Source: Paenibacillus sp. FSL H3-0469 (lineage in GTDB: Bacteria > Bacillota > Bacilli > Paenibacillales > Paenibacillaceae). Taken from it: 64,000 nt of DNA. The position numbers were made by a program, and so were the translations under genes. Below, in pieces: positions 8,006-17,414 of the stretch; within the stretch, counting starts at the first letter, position 1, and every line of letters begins with the position of its first letter. Below the pieces are notes generated by a model. The model worked only from the letters and a program-made list of their open reading frames with translations. It was not told where the DNA came from and did no database searches. The stretch lies in the NCBI RefSeq assembly GCF_038051945.1, contig NZ_CP150302.1:2232001-2296000 (forward strand). Reading direction: 5' to 3'.

Positions 8006-9106
8006 CTATAAGTTCAGTGTCATATATTCGCTAATCTGCTGCTCGCTGATGTTCCGCATATCCTGCCCTGCATCCAGCGCTTTGTGCCAATCCACCGTCT
8101 TCTGCAGAGCCTGCTCAACACTCCAGCGGGAGCGCCAGCCCAGCAGACGGCGGGCCTTGGTACTGTCAAGCTGCAGTTCACCAGCCTCATGCAGTCCGGA
8201 GATACCAGCGATATCAATGCCTGCTCCCTCTCCCCAGAGCGCTGCAAGACGGACGGCCACCTTCTCGACACTATGGACGCTCTGCTCCTCCGGGCCGAAA
8301 TTCCAGGCGGCGGCATACTCCGCCCCCTCCTGCACCAGCTTCTCGGCCAGTAGCAGATAGCCGCTAAGCGGCTCCAGCACATGCTGCCAGGGGCGCGTCG
8401 CCGCCGGGTTGCGCAGCAGCGGCCTCAAGCCAGCAGCGAATGACCGCAGGCAGTCCGGTACCAGCCGGTCCAGGGAATCATCGCCGCCCCCGATGACATT
8501 GCCTGCCCTGGCGGTAGCGACAGCAACGCCATGCTCGGCGTAGCGGGCCGGATGGAAATAGCTGTTGCGGTAAGCCTGTGTCACCAATTCAGAACATGCC
8601 TTGCTGGATGAGTAAGGATCATAACCGCCCAGCGGATCAGTCTCACGGTAGCCCCAGATCCATTCCCGGTTGTCATAGCATTTATCTGTTGTAACATTGA
8701 CGACGGCTTTGACTGAGATGCCGGAATCAACTGCACTTGCGACCGCCTCCAGCAAATTCACCGTTCCCATGACGTTCACCTCGAAGGTGTCGGCAGGGAA
8801 CTGGTAAGAGGTACGAACCAGCGGCTGGGCAGCCAGATGGAAGACCACCTCCGGGGCCGCTTCCCGCAGCGCCGCATCCAAACGCTGCCGGTTCCGCACA
8901 TCCCCCCAGACCGTATGAACTTCCGGCGCAGCTCCGATCAGCGGGAAGAGCTTAGGTTCATCCCGGTCCCAGGCATAACCGCTCACACTTGCGCCCAGCA
9001 TCGTCAGCCACTTGGTGATCCAGCTTCCCTTGAAGCCGGTATGCCCGGTCACGAAGACATGCCGCCCTTTCCAGAATGCTGCCCCTGTCAGTTCGCGCTC
9101 ATCCAT
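8006..9106 (-). CDS. rfbG: CDP-glucose 4,6-dehydratase
   Basis: A 366-residue enzyme from the ATG at 9106. An extended-SDR Rossmann motif VFVTGHTGFKGSW lies near the N-terminus and the catalytic YSSSK sits in the middle (DPYSSSKACSEL). It converts CDP-glucose to CDP-4-dehydro-6-deoxyglucose with bound NAD, the second step of CDP-dideoxyhexose synthesis. The frame is open to 9127, but the ATG at 9106 lies just after GGGAGGGAGG and begins MDERELTG. It overlaps the end of rfbF by 19 bases, so the genes are translationally coupled. The length and the RfbF-RfbG-RfbH neighbourhood fit RfbG better than the dTDP- or GDP-sugar dehydratases. Confidence 0.93.
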   Translation of the reverse strand: MDERELTGAAFWKGRHVFVTGHTGFKGSWITKWLTMLGASVSGYAWDRDEPKLFPLIGAAPEVHTVWGDVRNRQRLDAALREAAPEVVFHLAAQPLVRTSYQFPADTFEVNVMGTVNLLEAVASAVDSGISVKAVVNVTTDKCYDNREWIWGYRETDPLGGYDPYSSSKACSELVTQAYRNSYFHPARYAEHGVAVATARAGNVIGGGDDSLDRLVPDCLRSFAAGLRPLLRNPAATRPWQHVLEPLSGYLLLAEKLVQEGAEYAAAWNFGPEEQSVHSVEKVAVRLAALWGEGAGIDIAGISGLHEAGELQLDSTKARRLLGWRSRWSVEQALQKTVDWHKALDAGQDMRNISEQQISEYMTLNL

Positions 9107-9864
9107 GGGAGACCTCCCTCCCGCCACAGCTCCTCCAGATAACGCTTGTCACGGAGCGTATCCATTGGCTGCCAGAAACCGTGGTGCTTGTAGGCCCTCA
9201 ACTCATCCCTCGCGGCCAGCTCGCGGAGCGGCTCCTGCTCCCAGATCGTGCTGTCGCCCTCAATCAGGGAGAACACCTCTGGCTGAAGAATGAAGAAGCC
9301 GCCATTCACCCAACCTTCGTCGCCTTTGGGCTTCTCCACGAAGCCGATTACTCTGTCATCCTCTGTAATATCCAATGCTCCGAAACGGCCTACCGGCTGT
9401 ACAGCGGTAACTGTCGCTAATTTTCCGTGAGAGCGGTGGAAGTCCAGCAACTCCTGTATGTTGACATCCGCAATACCGTCTCCATAAGTCAGCATGAACG
9501 GTTCATTGCCGGTGTATTTGTGGACTTGCCGGATTCTTCCGCCAGTCATCGCCTCCCTGCCCGTATCCGCGAGTGTTACCTTCCAATTCCGCTGCTGACG
9601 GTTATGGCGGGTCATTTGATTGCCGTTGCCGAAATCGAACGAAACATCGGAGCTCTGCAGGTAGAAATCGGCAAAATATTTCTTGATGACATGCCCCAAA
9701 TACCCCAAACAAATAACAAAATCATCGAAGCCGTATGAGGCATAATGCTCCATAATATGCACAAGCAGCGGCTTATCGCCGATCTCAATCATCGGCTTGG
9801 GCTTCACATCAGTCTCTTCACTGATACGGGTCCCGTAGCCCCCGGCCAGAATGACTACCTTCAT
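9088..9864 (-). CDS. rfbF: Glucose-1-phosphate cytidylyltransferase
   Basis: A 258-residue nucleotidyltransferase beginning [17 protein letters not shown] with the [12 protein letters not shown] motif of RfbF/DdhA. It makes CDP-glucose from CTP and glucose-1-phosphate, the first step of the CDP-3,6-dideoxyhexose pathway. Later landmarks are [11 protein letters not shown] (metal and nucleotide site) and GFVEKP. The ATG follows AAGGAGG and overlaps the stop of rfbH in an ATGA junction. The length is normal for the family. Confidence 0.95.
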   Translation of the reverse strand: MKVVILAGGYGTRISEETDVKPKPMIEIGDKPLLVHIMEHYASYGFDDFVICLGYLGHVIKKYFADFYLQSSDVSFDFGNGNQMTRHNRQQRNWKVTLADTGREAMTGGRIRQVHKYTGNEPFMLTYGDGIADVNIQELLDFHRSHGKLATVTAVQPVGRFGALDITEDDRVIGFVEKPKGDEGWVNGGFFILQPEVFSLIEGDSTIWEQEPLRELAARDELRAYKHHGFWQPMDTLRDKRYLEELWREGGLPWMSAN

Positions 9865-11189
9865 CTTTTTACCTCCTTACCTTTCAGCAAGCCCAGCAAT
9901 ACCTCCGCAGTATAATCCAGCATCTCCGTCGAAAGTCCCGGATAGATTCCCACCCAGAACGTATCGTTCATGATCCGGTCCGTCTGGGTCAACGGTGCGG
10001 CCAAGCGGTGCGCTACAGCGGAATACGCAGGCTGCTTGAGCAGGTTACCGGCGAACAAGAGCCGGGTGCCAATCCGTGCTTCCTCCAGCTTGCGTACAAG
10101 TTCATTGCGTGAGAGGGGGGACTCCTCCCTCACGGTCAGCGGGAAGCCGAACCAGCTCGGATCACTGCGCGGCGTTGCCTGCGGGAGAATAAGCCATTCC
10201 TCCGCAGGCTTCAGCGCAGCCTTCAGATAGTCAAAGTTACGTCTGCGTGCCGTATGGAACCCCTCCAGCTTATCCAGTTGGGACACTCCAATGGCTGCCT
10301 GCATATCGGTAGCTTTCAGATTGTAGCCGATGTGGCTATACGTATATTTGTGGTCGTATCCGGCAGGCAGCTCGCCCTTGGTCCAGTCAAACCGCTTGCC
10401 GCAGGTATTGTCGGTTCCCGGCTGGCACCAGCAGTCCCTGCCCCAGTCACGGAGCGATTCGACAATTTTCTTCAAGCGGGCACCCGAGGTCAGCACTGCG
10501 CCTCCCTCTCCCATGGTTAAATGATGCGCCGGAAAAAAACTGACCGTAGCCAGATCGCCGAAGGAACCGGCCGGCCTACCTTCATACATGGACCCGACAG
10601 CATCACAGGTGTCCTCAATCAGCCACAGCCCATGCCGGTCCGTAAATGCCTTAACACTGGCCAGATCGAAGGGATTACCAAGTGTATGTGCCAGCATGAC
10701 CGCTCTGGTACGCGGACTCAGTGCCTCATCGAGCTGTGCCGTATTTATATTGTAGGTAGGCAGCTCCACATCCACGAACACCGGAATCAGGCCATGCTGA
10801 ATCAACGGATTGACCGTGGTCGGAAAGCCTGCGGCTACTGTGATTACCTCATCGCCCGGCCGTAGCCGCCGTTCACCGAGCAGCGGCGAGGTAAGTGCTG
10901 CGACGGCAAGCAGATTCGCACTGGACCCCGAGTTAACCAGCAGGGTATGCTTCCTCTCCATAATCTGAGAGAACCTCCGCTCGAATTCGCCAGTATATCT
11001 GCCGGCAGTCAGGTGGAAATCAAGTGAAGCATCCACCAGACTGATCAATTCTTCGCCATCGAACACCTTGCCGCTGACCGGCACGTAATCGCGTCCAGGC
11101 ACAAAGGACCGGCCGGGCCAACGGATATCGTAATATTCTCCTGTCAGCTTCAGAATTTGCTCACGCAAGGTTGCAGCTTCTGTGGGCAA
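9861..11189 (-). CDS. rfbH: CDP-4-dehydro-6-deoxyglucose 3-dehydrase
   Basis: A 442-residue PMP-dependent enzyme of the E1/RfbH family, which removes the C3 hydroxyl of CDP-4-dehydro-6-deoxyglucose. The usual aminotransferase lysine is replaced by histidine in [13 protein letters not shown]. Four cysteines (195, 253, 255, 263 from the start used) follow the C-x57-C-x-C-x7-C pattern of the [2Fe-2S] site. The start is the TTG at 11189, a few bases after AAAGGAGGGG; the frame is open to 11252. It is the first gene of the operon and ends overlapping rfbF by 4 bases. The reductase partner that family members need (RfbI/E3) is not in the window. Confidence 0.94.
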   Translation of the reverse strand: MPTEAATLREQILKLTGEYYDIRWPGRSFVPGRDYVPVSGKVFDGEELISLVDASLDFHLTAGRYTGEFERRFSQIMERKHTLLVNSGSSANLLAVAALTSPLLGERRLRPGDEVITVAAGFPTTVNPLIQHGLIPVFVDVELPTYNINTAQLDEALSPRTRAVMLAHTLGNPFDLASVKAFTDRHGLWLIEDTCDAVGSMYEGRPAGSFGDLATVSFFPAHHLTMGEGGAVLTSGARLKKIVESLRDWGRDCWCQPGTDNTCGKRFDWTKGELPAGYDHKYTYSHIGYNLKATDMQAAIGVSQLDKLEGFHTARRRNFDYLKAALKPAEEWLILPQATPRSDPSWFGFPLTVREESPLSRNELVRKLEEARIGTRLLFAGNLLKQPAYSAVAHRLAAPLTQTDRIMNDTFWVGIYPGLSTEMLDYTAEVLLGLLKGKEVKR

Positions 11190-11290
11190 AAGCTCCCCTC
11201 CTTTACACAAATGGTTTTCATTTAGGTGGATTTGTCGGACTTGGTACATCATTTATATGCAGCCGGGTGGGTAAATACGATTAGAATTAA

Positions 11291-11308
11291 ATGGAATTTA
11301 AATTCCAT
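11291..11308. other. Perfect 18-bp AT-rich palindrome
   Basis: ATGGAATTT followed directly by its reverse complement, then TTTTTGTT. It lies between the divergent rfbH operon and the small gene at 11386. It could be an operator or a weak terminator. A TATAAT at 11340-11345 is a candidate -10 for the downstream gene, but no good -35 is at the right distance. Confidence 0.45.
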
Positions 11309-11385
11309 TTTTGTTCAGTTCTTGTCTATGAGGGTTCTCTATAATGGGCTTGACTTGAAATGAACCGTTATGGAGGGATGCACAT

Positions 11386-11547
11386 ATGGGAAGACTGAGA
11401 GCCGTCAACGAAAGAAAATGCACGAAAGAGGACTGCAACAGACGGCATTATGCGAAAGGGTTATGCAAGCAGCACTATTGGCCCGCCTGGAAAGCAGGAC
11501 AAAAGAACGAGACGGAATCACAGCCCCGGCGCCAGAATCTTTCGTGA
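11386..11547 (+). CDS. 53-residue Cys/His small protein (putative zinc-binding)
   Basis: A short gene with an ATG 8 bases after GGAGGG (11372-11377) and a TGA ending at 11547. The product has a C-x4-C pair (KCTKEDC) followed by HYAKGLCKQHYW. The C..C then HY-x-KG-LC-x2-HY pattern is the one used by small zinc-binding segments in many phage and bacterial proteins, so a one-zinc module is likely. It is basic and could bind nucleic acid. It has no close partner: the rfb operon is divergent and the large kinase starts 88 bases later. Longer reading frames overlapping it in other frames lack a ribosome binding site placed like this one. The function is unknown. Confidence 0.72.
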   Translation: MGRLRAVNERKCTKEDCNRRHYAKGLCKQHYWPAWKAGQKNETESQPRRQNLS

Positions 11548-11635
11548 ATTTTTCGCACAGACCTCTGTTAATCGTTCAATAATTTATTTAATTTTTATGC
11601 AGGTGCTTCCTCGCCTCTGTCGAAATCTTTAATTT

Positions 11636-14600
11636 ATGATGAATAAAAATTCCAGATATTATCTAAAACATCTGACCTTAGTGGTTATATATATCTCCCT
11701 GCTGTTAGGTATGCAAAGGGTCTGGCAGCAGATTTTTGCATTGCCGGAGCAGCCCAGTGCGGATGCAGGCGTGCTTGATCTGCGCGGCTGGACCTTCAAG
11801 CATGCCCATTCGCTTGTCCTTGACGGGACATGGGACTTCTATCCGAACCGTCTGGTCAGCGAAAGGGATATCCGCTCCGGCACGGCTGGGGCTGCCGTGC
11901 CTGTAGAGGTACCCGGCAACTGGAAGGAAACGATGTCTGGTTCCTCCCTGGGCTATGGTACTTATGCCCTGCGGATTCTGGTCGATCAGCCACTGGATGA
12001 ACCCTATAGCTTCTGGACCCAGCAGATTCAGGCCTCATCCCGGATTGAGGTCAACGGCCGTGTCCTGCAGACCATGGGACAGCCGGCTGCTGACAAGGAG
12101 CTGTATCTGCCTAAGGCAGTTCCCTCTACCGTTCACTACCTCTTGCCTGAAGGGACACAAGAGATGTTTGTTCTGGTTCAAGCCGCCAATTTCGATCATA
12201 AGGAGAAAGGCGGAATCTCCTATTCCATCCGTCTCGGCGCGCAATCCTCCATTATCAAAGAGCGGTGGTATTCCTCTGCTTTTCAATTGACCACCATTGT
12301 TATTCTCCTCCTTCATGCGCTGTACGTCTTCATTCTGTATCTGCTGTCCCAGAAGAACTGGCCCCTGCTGCTGTTTGCCCTTATGCTGGTCGCAATCGCT
12401 GTCTCTGTTGGCACAGATAATGATCTTCTGTTATATATTGTGCTGCCGCTTGGCTATAGCTGGGGGATCAAGCTCAAGATGCTGTCTTATCTATGGATGG
12501 TCTATTTCATGCTGCTGCTGACTTACAGGTTCTATGGAACCCCGGCGTCCGGCCGCGTATTTAAGATGTATAGCTTCCTTCTTGCGCTGTACACGCTTGT
12601 CCTGTCTGTATTGCCTATACACATCGCCTTAACCCATGCCTTACTATTCTTCAATCTGCTATATATGATTCCGCCCTGCTGGATGTTCGTTGTCTTCGCA
12701 AGGATGGTCTATGAGCGCAAAAAAGATGTCGCCTTCCTGACCTTCACCGCCTGCTGTCTAATCTCGGGTGTGGTCTGGGGAGCTACCGTGAATAATTATC
12801 ACAAGAACCTTCCGTTCTATCCGATTGATATTCTTGCTGCAATCATTGGATTCTCCTCCTATGCCCTGAAGCAATATATCCGGCAGTCCAACGAGAACAG
12901 GCTGCTCTATGAACAGCTGCTGCAAGCGGACAAGCAGAAGGACCGGTTCCTGATGAATACCTCGCATGAGCTGCGGACTCCGCTGCACGGCATGATGAGC
13001 ATTGCCCAATCGGAATACGACAAGAAGCGGGCAGCCTCTCCGGAAGAAGACCCCGGAGACCTGGAGCTAATGGTACGGATCGGGCGCCAAATGTCACAGC
13101 TGCTGGATGATCTGCTGGATCTCACCCTGCTGCGGGAGAACCGGATGATCCTCCATCCTGCCCCGCTGTCCATTCATACCATCGCCGCCGGAGTGATGGA
13201 CATGCTCCGTTACTTAACGGACGGCAAGAAGCTGACACTTCATGTAAGCGCATCCGCTTCGCTGCCGCGTGTGTGGGCCGATGAGAAGCGGCTGATTCAG
13301 ATCCTCTTCAATTTGGTACATAATGCAGTGAAGTGGACAGAGAACGGCAGTATCCTTGTGACTGCCGAAGAAGCGGACGGGCAGCTGCAGGTCAGCGTGG
13401 CCGACACCGGTGCGGGGATGGAGGAAGAAGCTCTCGCACGCATCTTCCTCCCCTACGAACAGACTGGCGGACAGGACAATGGCGGCCTGGGTCTGGGTCT
13501 TAGCATTACCCGGCAGCTGGTGGAGCTGCACGGAGGCAGCCTGACCGTGGAGTCCAGGCTCGGGGAAGGCTCGGTCTTCCGCTTCTCCCTGCCGCTGGCG
13601 CACGAAGCCTTCTGTATAGATGAGCGGTTCGGCAGGGCAGAAGCAGTGGACACAGTGGAAGCCCTGGGTACTGCATCCACCGACTGGAGTATCCGTCTGC
13701 GTAATAAGGAAGAAGAGCCATTCCTGGCGGGGGTACCGCCGTCCTCCTCCGGCTTCGATACGGATGAAGCCGTACTGAAGATTCTGGCCGTTGACGATGA
13801 TCCCGTTAATCTGCGGGTGCTCTCGACCATTTTGCATGAAGATATCTATCAGCTTACCTCTGTGTTAAGCGGGCAGGAAGCCTTGATCCGGCTGGAGGAA
13901 GAATCGTGGGATCTCTTGATTACCGATGTGATGATGCCCGGGATGTCCGGCTATGAGCTGACCCGCCGGGTAAGGGAGCGGTTTCCGGCGTCGGAGCTGC
14001 CAGTGCTGCTGCTGACGGCGCGGGCTATGCGTGAGGAGATCTACTGCGGATTTCAGCAGGGGGCGAATGATTATGTGACCAAGCCGGTAGACAGCCTGGA
14101 ACTCAAATACCGGGTGACCGGGCTGGCGCGGCTGAAGCAGACCATCTACCACAGCCTGCGGCTGGAGATCGCTTACCTTCAAGCGCAGATCCGTCCTCAC
14201 TTCCTGTTCAATGCCCTGAACTCCATCGCCACACTCAGCACCATTGATATCTGCCAGATGCAGCAGATGATCGAGGCCTTCTCCGCCTATCTGCGTTCAA
14301 GCTTCGACCTGATGAATACCGGCACATTGGTTCATTTGAAGCAGGAGCTGTCGTTAGTGGAAGCCTATTTATACATTGAGCAGGTGCGGTTCGGCGAGCG
14401 GCTGGAGGTCAAGTGGGAGCGGAATGATACCGGACTGCTGCGGGTTCCCCCGCTGATCTTGCAGCCGCTGGTCGAGAATGCCGTCCGTCACGGGCTGCTC
14501 AGTCTTATAGAAGGCGGCATACTGACTATCCGCATTGAAGAGGAGGAAGAGCAGGTCCGGCTTACGGTGCAGGACAATGGCAAAGGTATGGAGCAGGCGC

Positions 14601-14767
14601 AGATTGACCGCTTGCTGACGAAACACAAAGACAAACACTCCGGTATCGGAATATGGAACACGAACCGGAGGCTGATTGAACGCTACGGGCGAGGCTTGTC
14701 CATTCAGAGCCGCCCCGGCTTTGGAACCACCGTCTCCTTCATAATTCCCGTCCGGCGTGCGGAGTGA
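11636..14767 (+). CDS. Hybrid sensor kinase with two kinase modules
   Basis: A 1043-residue membrane kinase. It has one N-terminal membrane segment (about 12-30), an extracellular region to about 210 that resembles the galactose-binding-like sensor of 7TMR-DISM proteins, then about seven membrane segments (215-410). Next are a HisKA domain with His444 in NTSHELRTPLHG, a HATPase (about 550-665, with DTGAGM and GLGLGLSI), a receiver domain (about 715-835, LLITDVMMPG), and a second LytS/YesM-type kinase (IRPHFLFNALNS) with its own HATPase to the end. Signals could thus pass through two phosphorylation sites. No clear ribosome binding site precedes ATG 11636 (ATG 11639 is an alternative). The SARP-type regulator 44 bases downstream is the likely partner. 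The ligand is unknown. Confidence 0.9.
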   Translation: MMNKNSRYYLKHLTLVVIYISLLLGMQRVWQQIFALPEQPSADAGVLDLRGWTFKHAHSLVLDGTWDFYPNRLVSERDIRSGTAGAAVPVEVPGNWKETMSGSSLGYGTYALRILVDQPLDEPYSFWTQQIQASSRIEVNGRVLQTMGQPAADKELYLPKAVPSTVHYLLPEGTQEMFVLVQAANFDHKEKGGISYSIRLGAQSSIIKERWYSSAFQLTTIVILLLHALYVFILYLLSQKNWPLLLFALMLVAIAVSVGTDNDLLLYIVLPLGYSWGIKLKMLSYLWMVYFMLLLTYRFYGTPASGRVFKMYSFLLALYTLVLSVLPIHIALTHALLFFNLLYMIPPCWMFVVFARMVYERKKDVAFLTFTACCLISGVVWGATVNNYHKNLPFYPIDILAAIIGFSSYALKQYIRQSNENRLLYEQLLQADKQKDRFLMNTSHELRTPLHGMMSIAQSEYDKKRAASPEEDPGDLELMVRIGRQMSQLLDDLLDLTLLRENRMILHPAPLSIHTIAAGVMDMLRYLTDGKKLTLHVSASASLPRVWADEKRLIQILFNLVHNAVKWTENGSILVTAEEADGQLQVSVADTGAGMEEEALARIFLPYEQTGGQDNGGLGLGLSITRQLVELHGGSLTVESRLGEGSVFRFSLPLAHEAFCIDERFGRAEAVDTVEALGTASTDWSIRLRNKEEEPFLAGVPPSSSGFDTDEAVLKILAVDDDPVNLRVLSTILHEDIYQLTSVLSGQEALIRLEEESWDLLITDVMMPGMSGYELTRRVRERFPASELPVLLLTARAMREEIYCGFQQGANDYVTKPVDSLELKYRVTGLARLKQTIYHSLRLEIAYLQAQIRPHFLFNALNSIATLSTIDICQMQQMIEAFSAYLRSSFDLMNTGTLVHLKQELSLVEAYLYIEQVRFGERLEVKWERNDTGLLRVPPLILQPLVENAVRHGLLSLIEGGILTIRIEEEEEQVRLTVQDNGKGMEQAQIDRLLTKHKDKHSGIGIWNTNRRLIERYGRGLSIQSRPGFGTTVSFIIPVRRAE

Positions 14768-14811
14768 ACCCCTTGCTCCAGCCGCTATAACTTGTACAAG
14801 GAGGTGCTACA

Positions 14812-15945
14812 ATGCTTCGGGTAGTGCTGATCGATGATGAACGACTCGCCCTGATTCAGCTGGAAGCAACGCTCAAGGCGCTGGGCTCGACCATTGTAAC
14901 GGCAACCTATACCAATCCCCTGCGGGCCTTAAGCGAAGCGTCCGGCTGGGAGGCAGATATTATCTTTCTCGATATTGATATGCCGGGAATGAACGGCATG
15001 GAGGTTGCGAAGCAGCTTGAGGAGTGCTGTCCCGGCTCAGCCGTTGTATTCGTCTCCGCCCATAACAGCTTCGCGCTGGAAGCCTTCGAGGTCAGTGCGC
15101 AGGATTACCTGCTGAAGCCGGTCCCCAGGGAACGGCTGAGCCGGACCCTTCAGCGGATAAGCAGCCGGAAAGTCAACCAGGAGCAGACGGACAAGCCAGA
15201 CACACTGCTGATCCGCTGCTTCAATGCCATCCAGTTCGAACGGGGAGGCGTTCCAATCCGTGATTTCCGCTGGCGGACCTCCAAAGCCCAGGAGCTGTTC
15301 GCCTTCCTGCTCTATCATCATGACCGGATCGTCGTCAAAGACAAGCTGGTCGAGCTGCTCTGGCCCGAGGCCTCGTTCAAGCGTGCCTCTACCCACCTGT
15401 ATACGGCCATCTACCAGATCAGGCAATCGCTGAAACGGGCGGACATCGGCCTTGTGATCAGCAATGCAAGCGTGGGCGAAGGGTATATGCTGGAGACCGG
15501 CGACGCGCAGATCGATGCGGTGCTGTGGGAGGAAGGCGTCGTCTCCCTCGACCCGGTGAATGATTATAACGCCGCAGAGCATGAGGAGCTGCTGAAGCTC
15601 TATACCGGCGATTACCTGGGGGATTATGAATATCTGTGGGCCGAGAGTGAACGGCAGCGGCTGAGGAACCTCTCCCTGCAGCATGCCACGGAGCTGGCCG
15701 ATTATTATACCGTCAAGGATAACATCACCAAGGCGGTTAACACCTATCAGCGGATTGTGGAGCTGCATCCCTACCACGAGCCGGCTTACCTGGCGCTCAT
15801 GGAATTCTATAACCGGCTGGGCGAGCTGAGCATTGTACAGGAGCAATATGAGAAGCTCCGCAGCCTGCTCTGGCGGGACCTGAAGCTCACCCCGTCCGCG
15901 AAGGTTGAGCGCTGGTATGCAAACTGGAAGCGTTTATACACTTGA
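14812..15945 (+). CDS. Response regulator with winged helix and BTAD domain (SARP-like)
   Basis: A 377-residue protein. The receiver domain (1-120) has phospho-acceptor Asp54 in IIFLDIDMPG. A Trans_reg_C-type winged helix (about 135-225) includes LVELLWPEASFKRASTHLYT. A bacterial transcriptional activation domain of TPR-like helices (about 235-375; PF03704) completes it. This layout is that of SARP/AfsR-like regulators with an added receiver. The ATG follows AAGGAGG. It lies directly after the hybrid kinase and is its likely output. Its target genes cannot be told. Confidence 0.9.
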   Translation: MLRVVLIDDERLALIQLEATLKALGSTIVTATYTNPLRALSEASGWEADIIFLDIDMPGMNGMEVAKQLEECCPGSAVVFVSAHNSFALEAFEVSAQDYLLKPVPRERLSRTLQRISSRKVNQEQTDKPDTLLIRCFNAIQFERGGVPIRDFRWRTSKAQELFAFLLYHHDRIVVKDKLVELLWPEASFKRASTHLYTAIYQIRQSLKRADIGLVISNASVGEGYMLETGDAQIDAVLWEEGVVSLDPVNDYNAAEHEELLKLYTGDYLGDYEYLWAESERQRLRNLSLQHATELADYYTVKDNITKAVNTYQRIVELHPYHEPAYLALMEFYNRLGELSIVQEQYEKLRSLLWRDLKLTPSAKVERWYANWKRLYT

Positions 15946-15984
15946 TTCCGTGCCGGAACTTCGGCGATAACAGAATTCATACAA

Positions 15985-16033
15985 AAACGGTATGCCGCCC
16001 CCCGGTCAGGGGTTAGGCATACCGTTTCTTGTT
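15985..16033. terminator. Bidirectional terminator
   Basis: A 12-bp perfect stem (15985-15996 with 16016-16027) with T-rich tracts on both sides. It closes the kinase-regulator operon and the convergent secreted-protein gene ending at 16233. Confidence 0.85.
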
Positions 16034-16232
16034 GCACCCGCAGCTTCCATTATAGCGGCAGGACCTGCGCATGCACGCTGTCCCGTCCTTTCAGTGAAAA
16101 GCTGCAGGATATGCGAATCCGCTGACATAACCGGTGTACACTGATTCTCGTGCAGTAGCTACCCATGCCAAACGGACCCTCACTCTTTCAATGTACCCGT
16201 TATAAAAAAGTTAAAACGCTCTGGCGCAAGGT

Positions 16233-17414
16233 TTAGAAATTCATGTAGACCACTGTGTAATCGGGAAAACCCTCCATCCATTTCACTATAGTCTTCGGCA
16301 GCTTGCTGGTGCCCGGAACATTGGTATAGAACCGCACGAAGGTCTCGGGAACCTCATCCGAATCCGAGGCTTCATCCGAATCGAGCGCAGCCGCCCAGAA
16401 ATGTCCCTGCTTATCATACATGATAATGGCTTCCGTAAGGGTGAACAGCCCTCTTACGCCGCCCTCTACCACTTTTGCCCCCTTACCGTCGAGATCCTTC
16501 GGCTCATTCAGCAGCTGCATGCTGTACAGGAACAGATCATAATCTTCCCCTACCAGCTTACGGAAGGCCTTATCATCTGCGGCTGTCTTGAAGACACCGG
16601 TATCCCGCAGCGTGTAGACGGTCTCTTGAGGGTCTCTTGTATAGTGGCCGGTATAGGTTACATTCGCCCCGGCGGAATATACCGGTGAAGGGCTGGTAAC
16701 ATACAAATTGCCGTTCAGCAGATAGAAAAAGACCACGGAACCGTCCTCTTCCTTGTAGACGGCCATCCGTTTGCGGACTACTGCCGACTCTTCATACAGC
16801 TGGCCGGAATGAGCTCCATCATAGGCATCCACAGAGAAGACCAGCTTGTCGCTCTTCACGTTGCTGAATTCAACATAAGATCCGAAGAAGGGCGAATAAG
16901 ACTCCATATACCATTCCCCGCTCCAGTCCGCTGCGGCCGGCACCTTGGCGCTGGCTGCGGCGGTAGCCGTCAATGCCTCTACCGGAAGCTGGCGGGTGCC
17001 GTCCGGGTTACTCCACACTCCGGCGAAGCCGGTGCCGGGAATCCACCAGCCCTCGAAATGGCCGGTTTCCTTACCCTTCGCATCATATTCATACATATTT
17101 GCGTATTTGCCGCTGACTGTACCGGTGAGCCTGATGGTCTTCTTGTATTTATCATAATAATAACTTCCGGTCAGCTTCCCGCCGCTCTCCACCTTAATGG
17201 ACATATGAATCGGCAGATTACCGTTGATGGCGCCGGTCAGCGGCACCAGCCCGTTCGTGGCCAGACTCTGGGCGGGTGAAGCCGCAGCGGCTACCGTCCC
17301 GGACGGCGCAGCCTTCGCCCCGGCGGGTGCAGCCGGTGCCCCCTGCGGCATCAGAATGGCAGGCAGCAGCAGCGCAGCCGCCAGCAGGGTACTGATTTTA
17401 CGGATAATTCTCAC
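16233..17414 (-). CDS. Secreted protein of unknown function
   Basis: A 393-residue protein from the GTG at 17414, which follows GGGAGGGG by 7 bases; the frame is open to 17435. Residues 1-~30 are a signal peptide (RKIS, a run of Ala and Leu, then APAAPA), followed by an Ala/Pro-rich linker. The mature part is beta-rich with two similar-looking stretches: one about 60-140 with GSYYYDKYKKTIRL and GHFEGWW, and one from about 155 with DWSGEWYMES. These could be lipocalin-like or calycin-like sheets. I do not recognise the family. The divergent 570-base spacer upstream contains repeated inverted repeats. Confidence 0.75.
   Translation of the reverse strand: MRIIRKISTLLAAALLLPAILMPQGAPAAPAGAKAAPSGTVAAAASPAQSLATNGLVPLTGAINGNLPIHMSIKVESGGKLTGSYYYDKYKKTIRLTGTVSGKYANMYEYDAKGKETGHFEGWWIPGTGFAGVWSNPDGTRQLPVEALTATAAASAKVPAAADWSGEWYMESYSPFFGSYVEFSNVKSDKLVFSVDAYDGAHSGQLYEESAVVRKRMAVYKEEDGSVVFFYLLNGNLYVTSPSPVYSAGANVTYTGHYTRDPQETVYTLRDTGVFKTAADDKAFRKLVGEDYDLFLYSMQLLNEPKDLDGKGAKVVEGGVRGLFTLTEAIIMYDKQGHFWAAALDSDEASDSDEVPETFVRFYTNVPGTSKLPKTIVKWMEGFPDYTVVYMNF

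Noticed and set aside
15037..15846. Minus-strand frame of 269 codons opposite the SARP-type regulator
   Set aside because: A shadow frame; the sense strand has receiver, winged-helix and BTAD domains.
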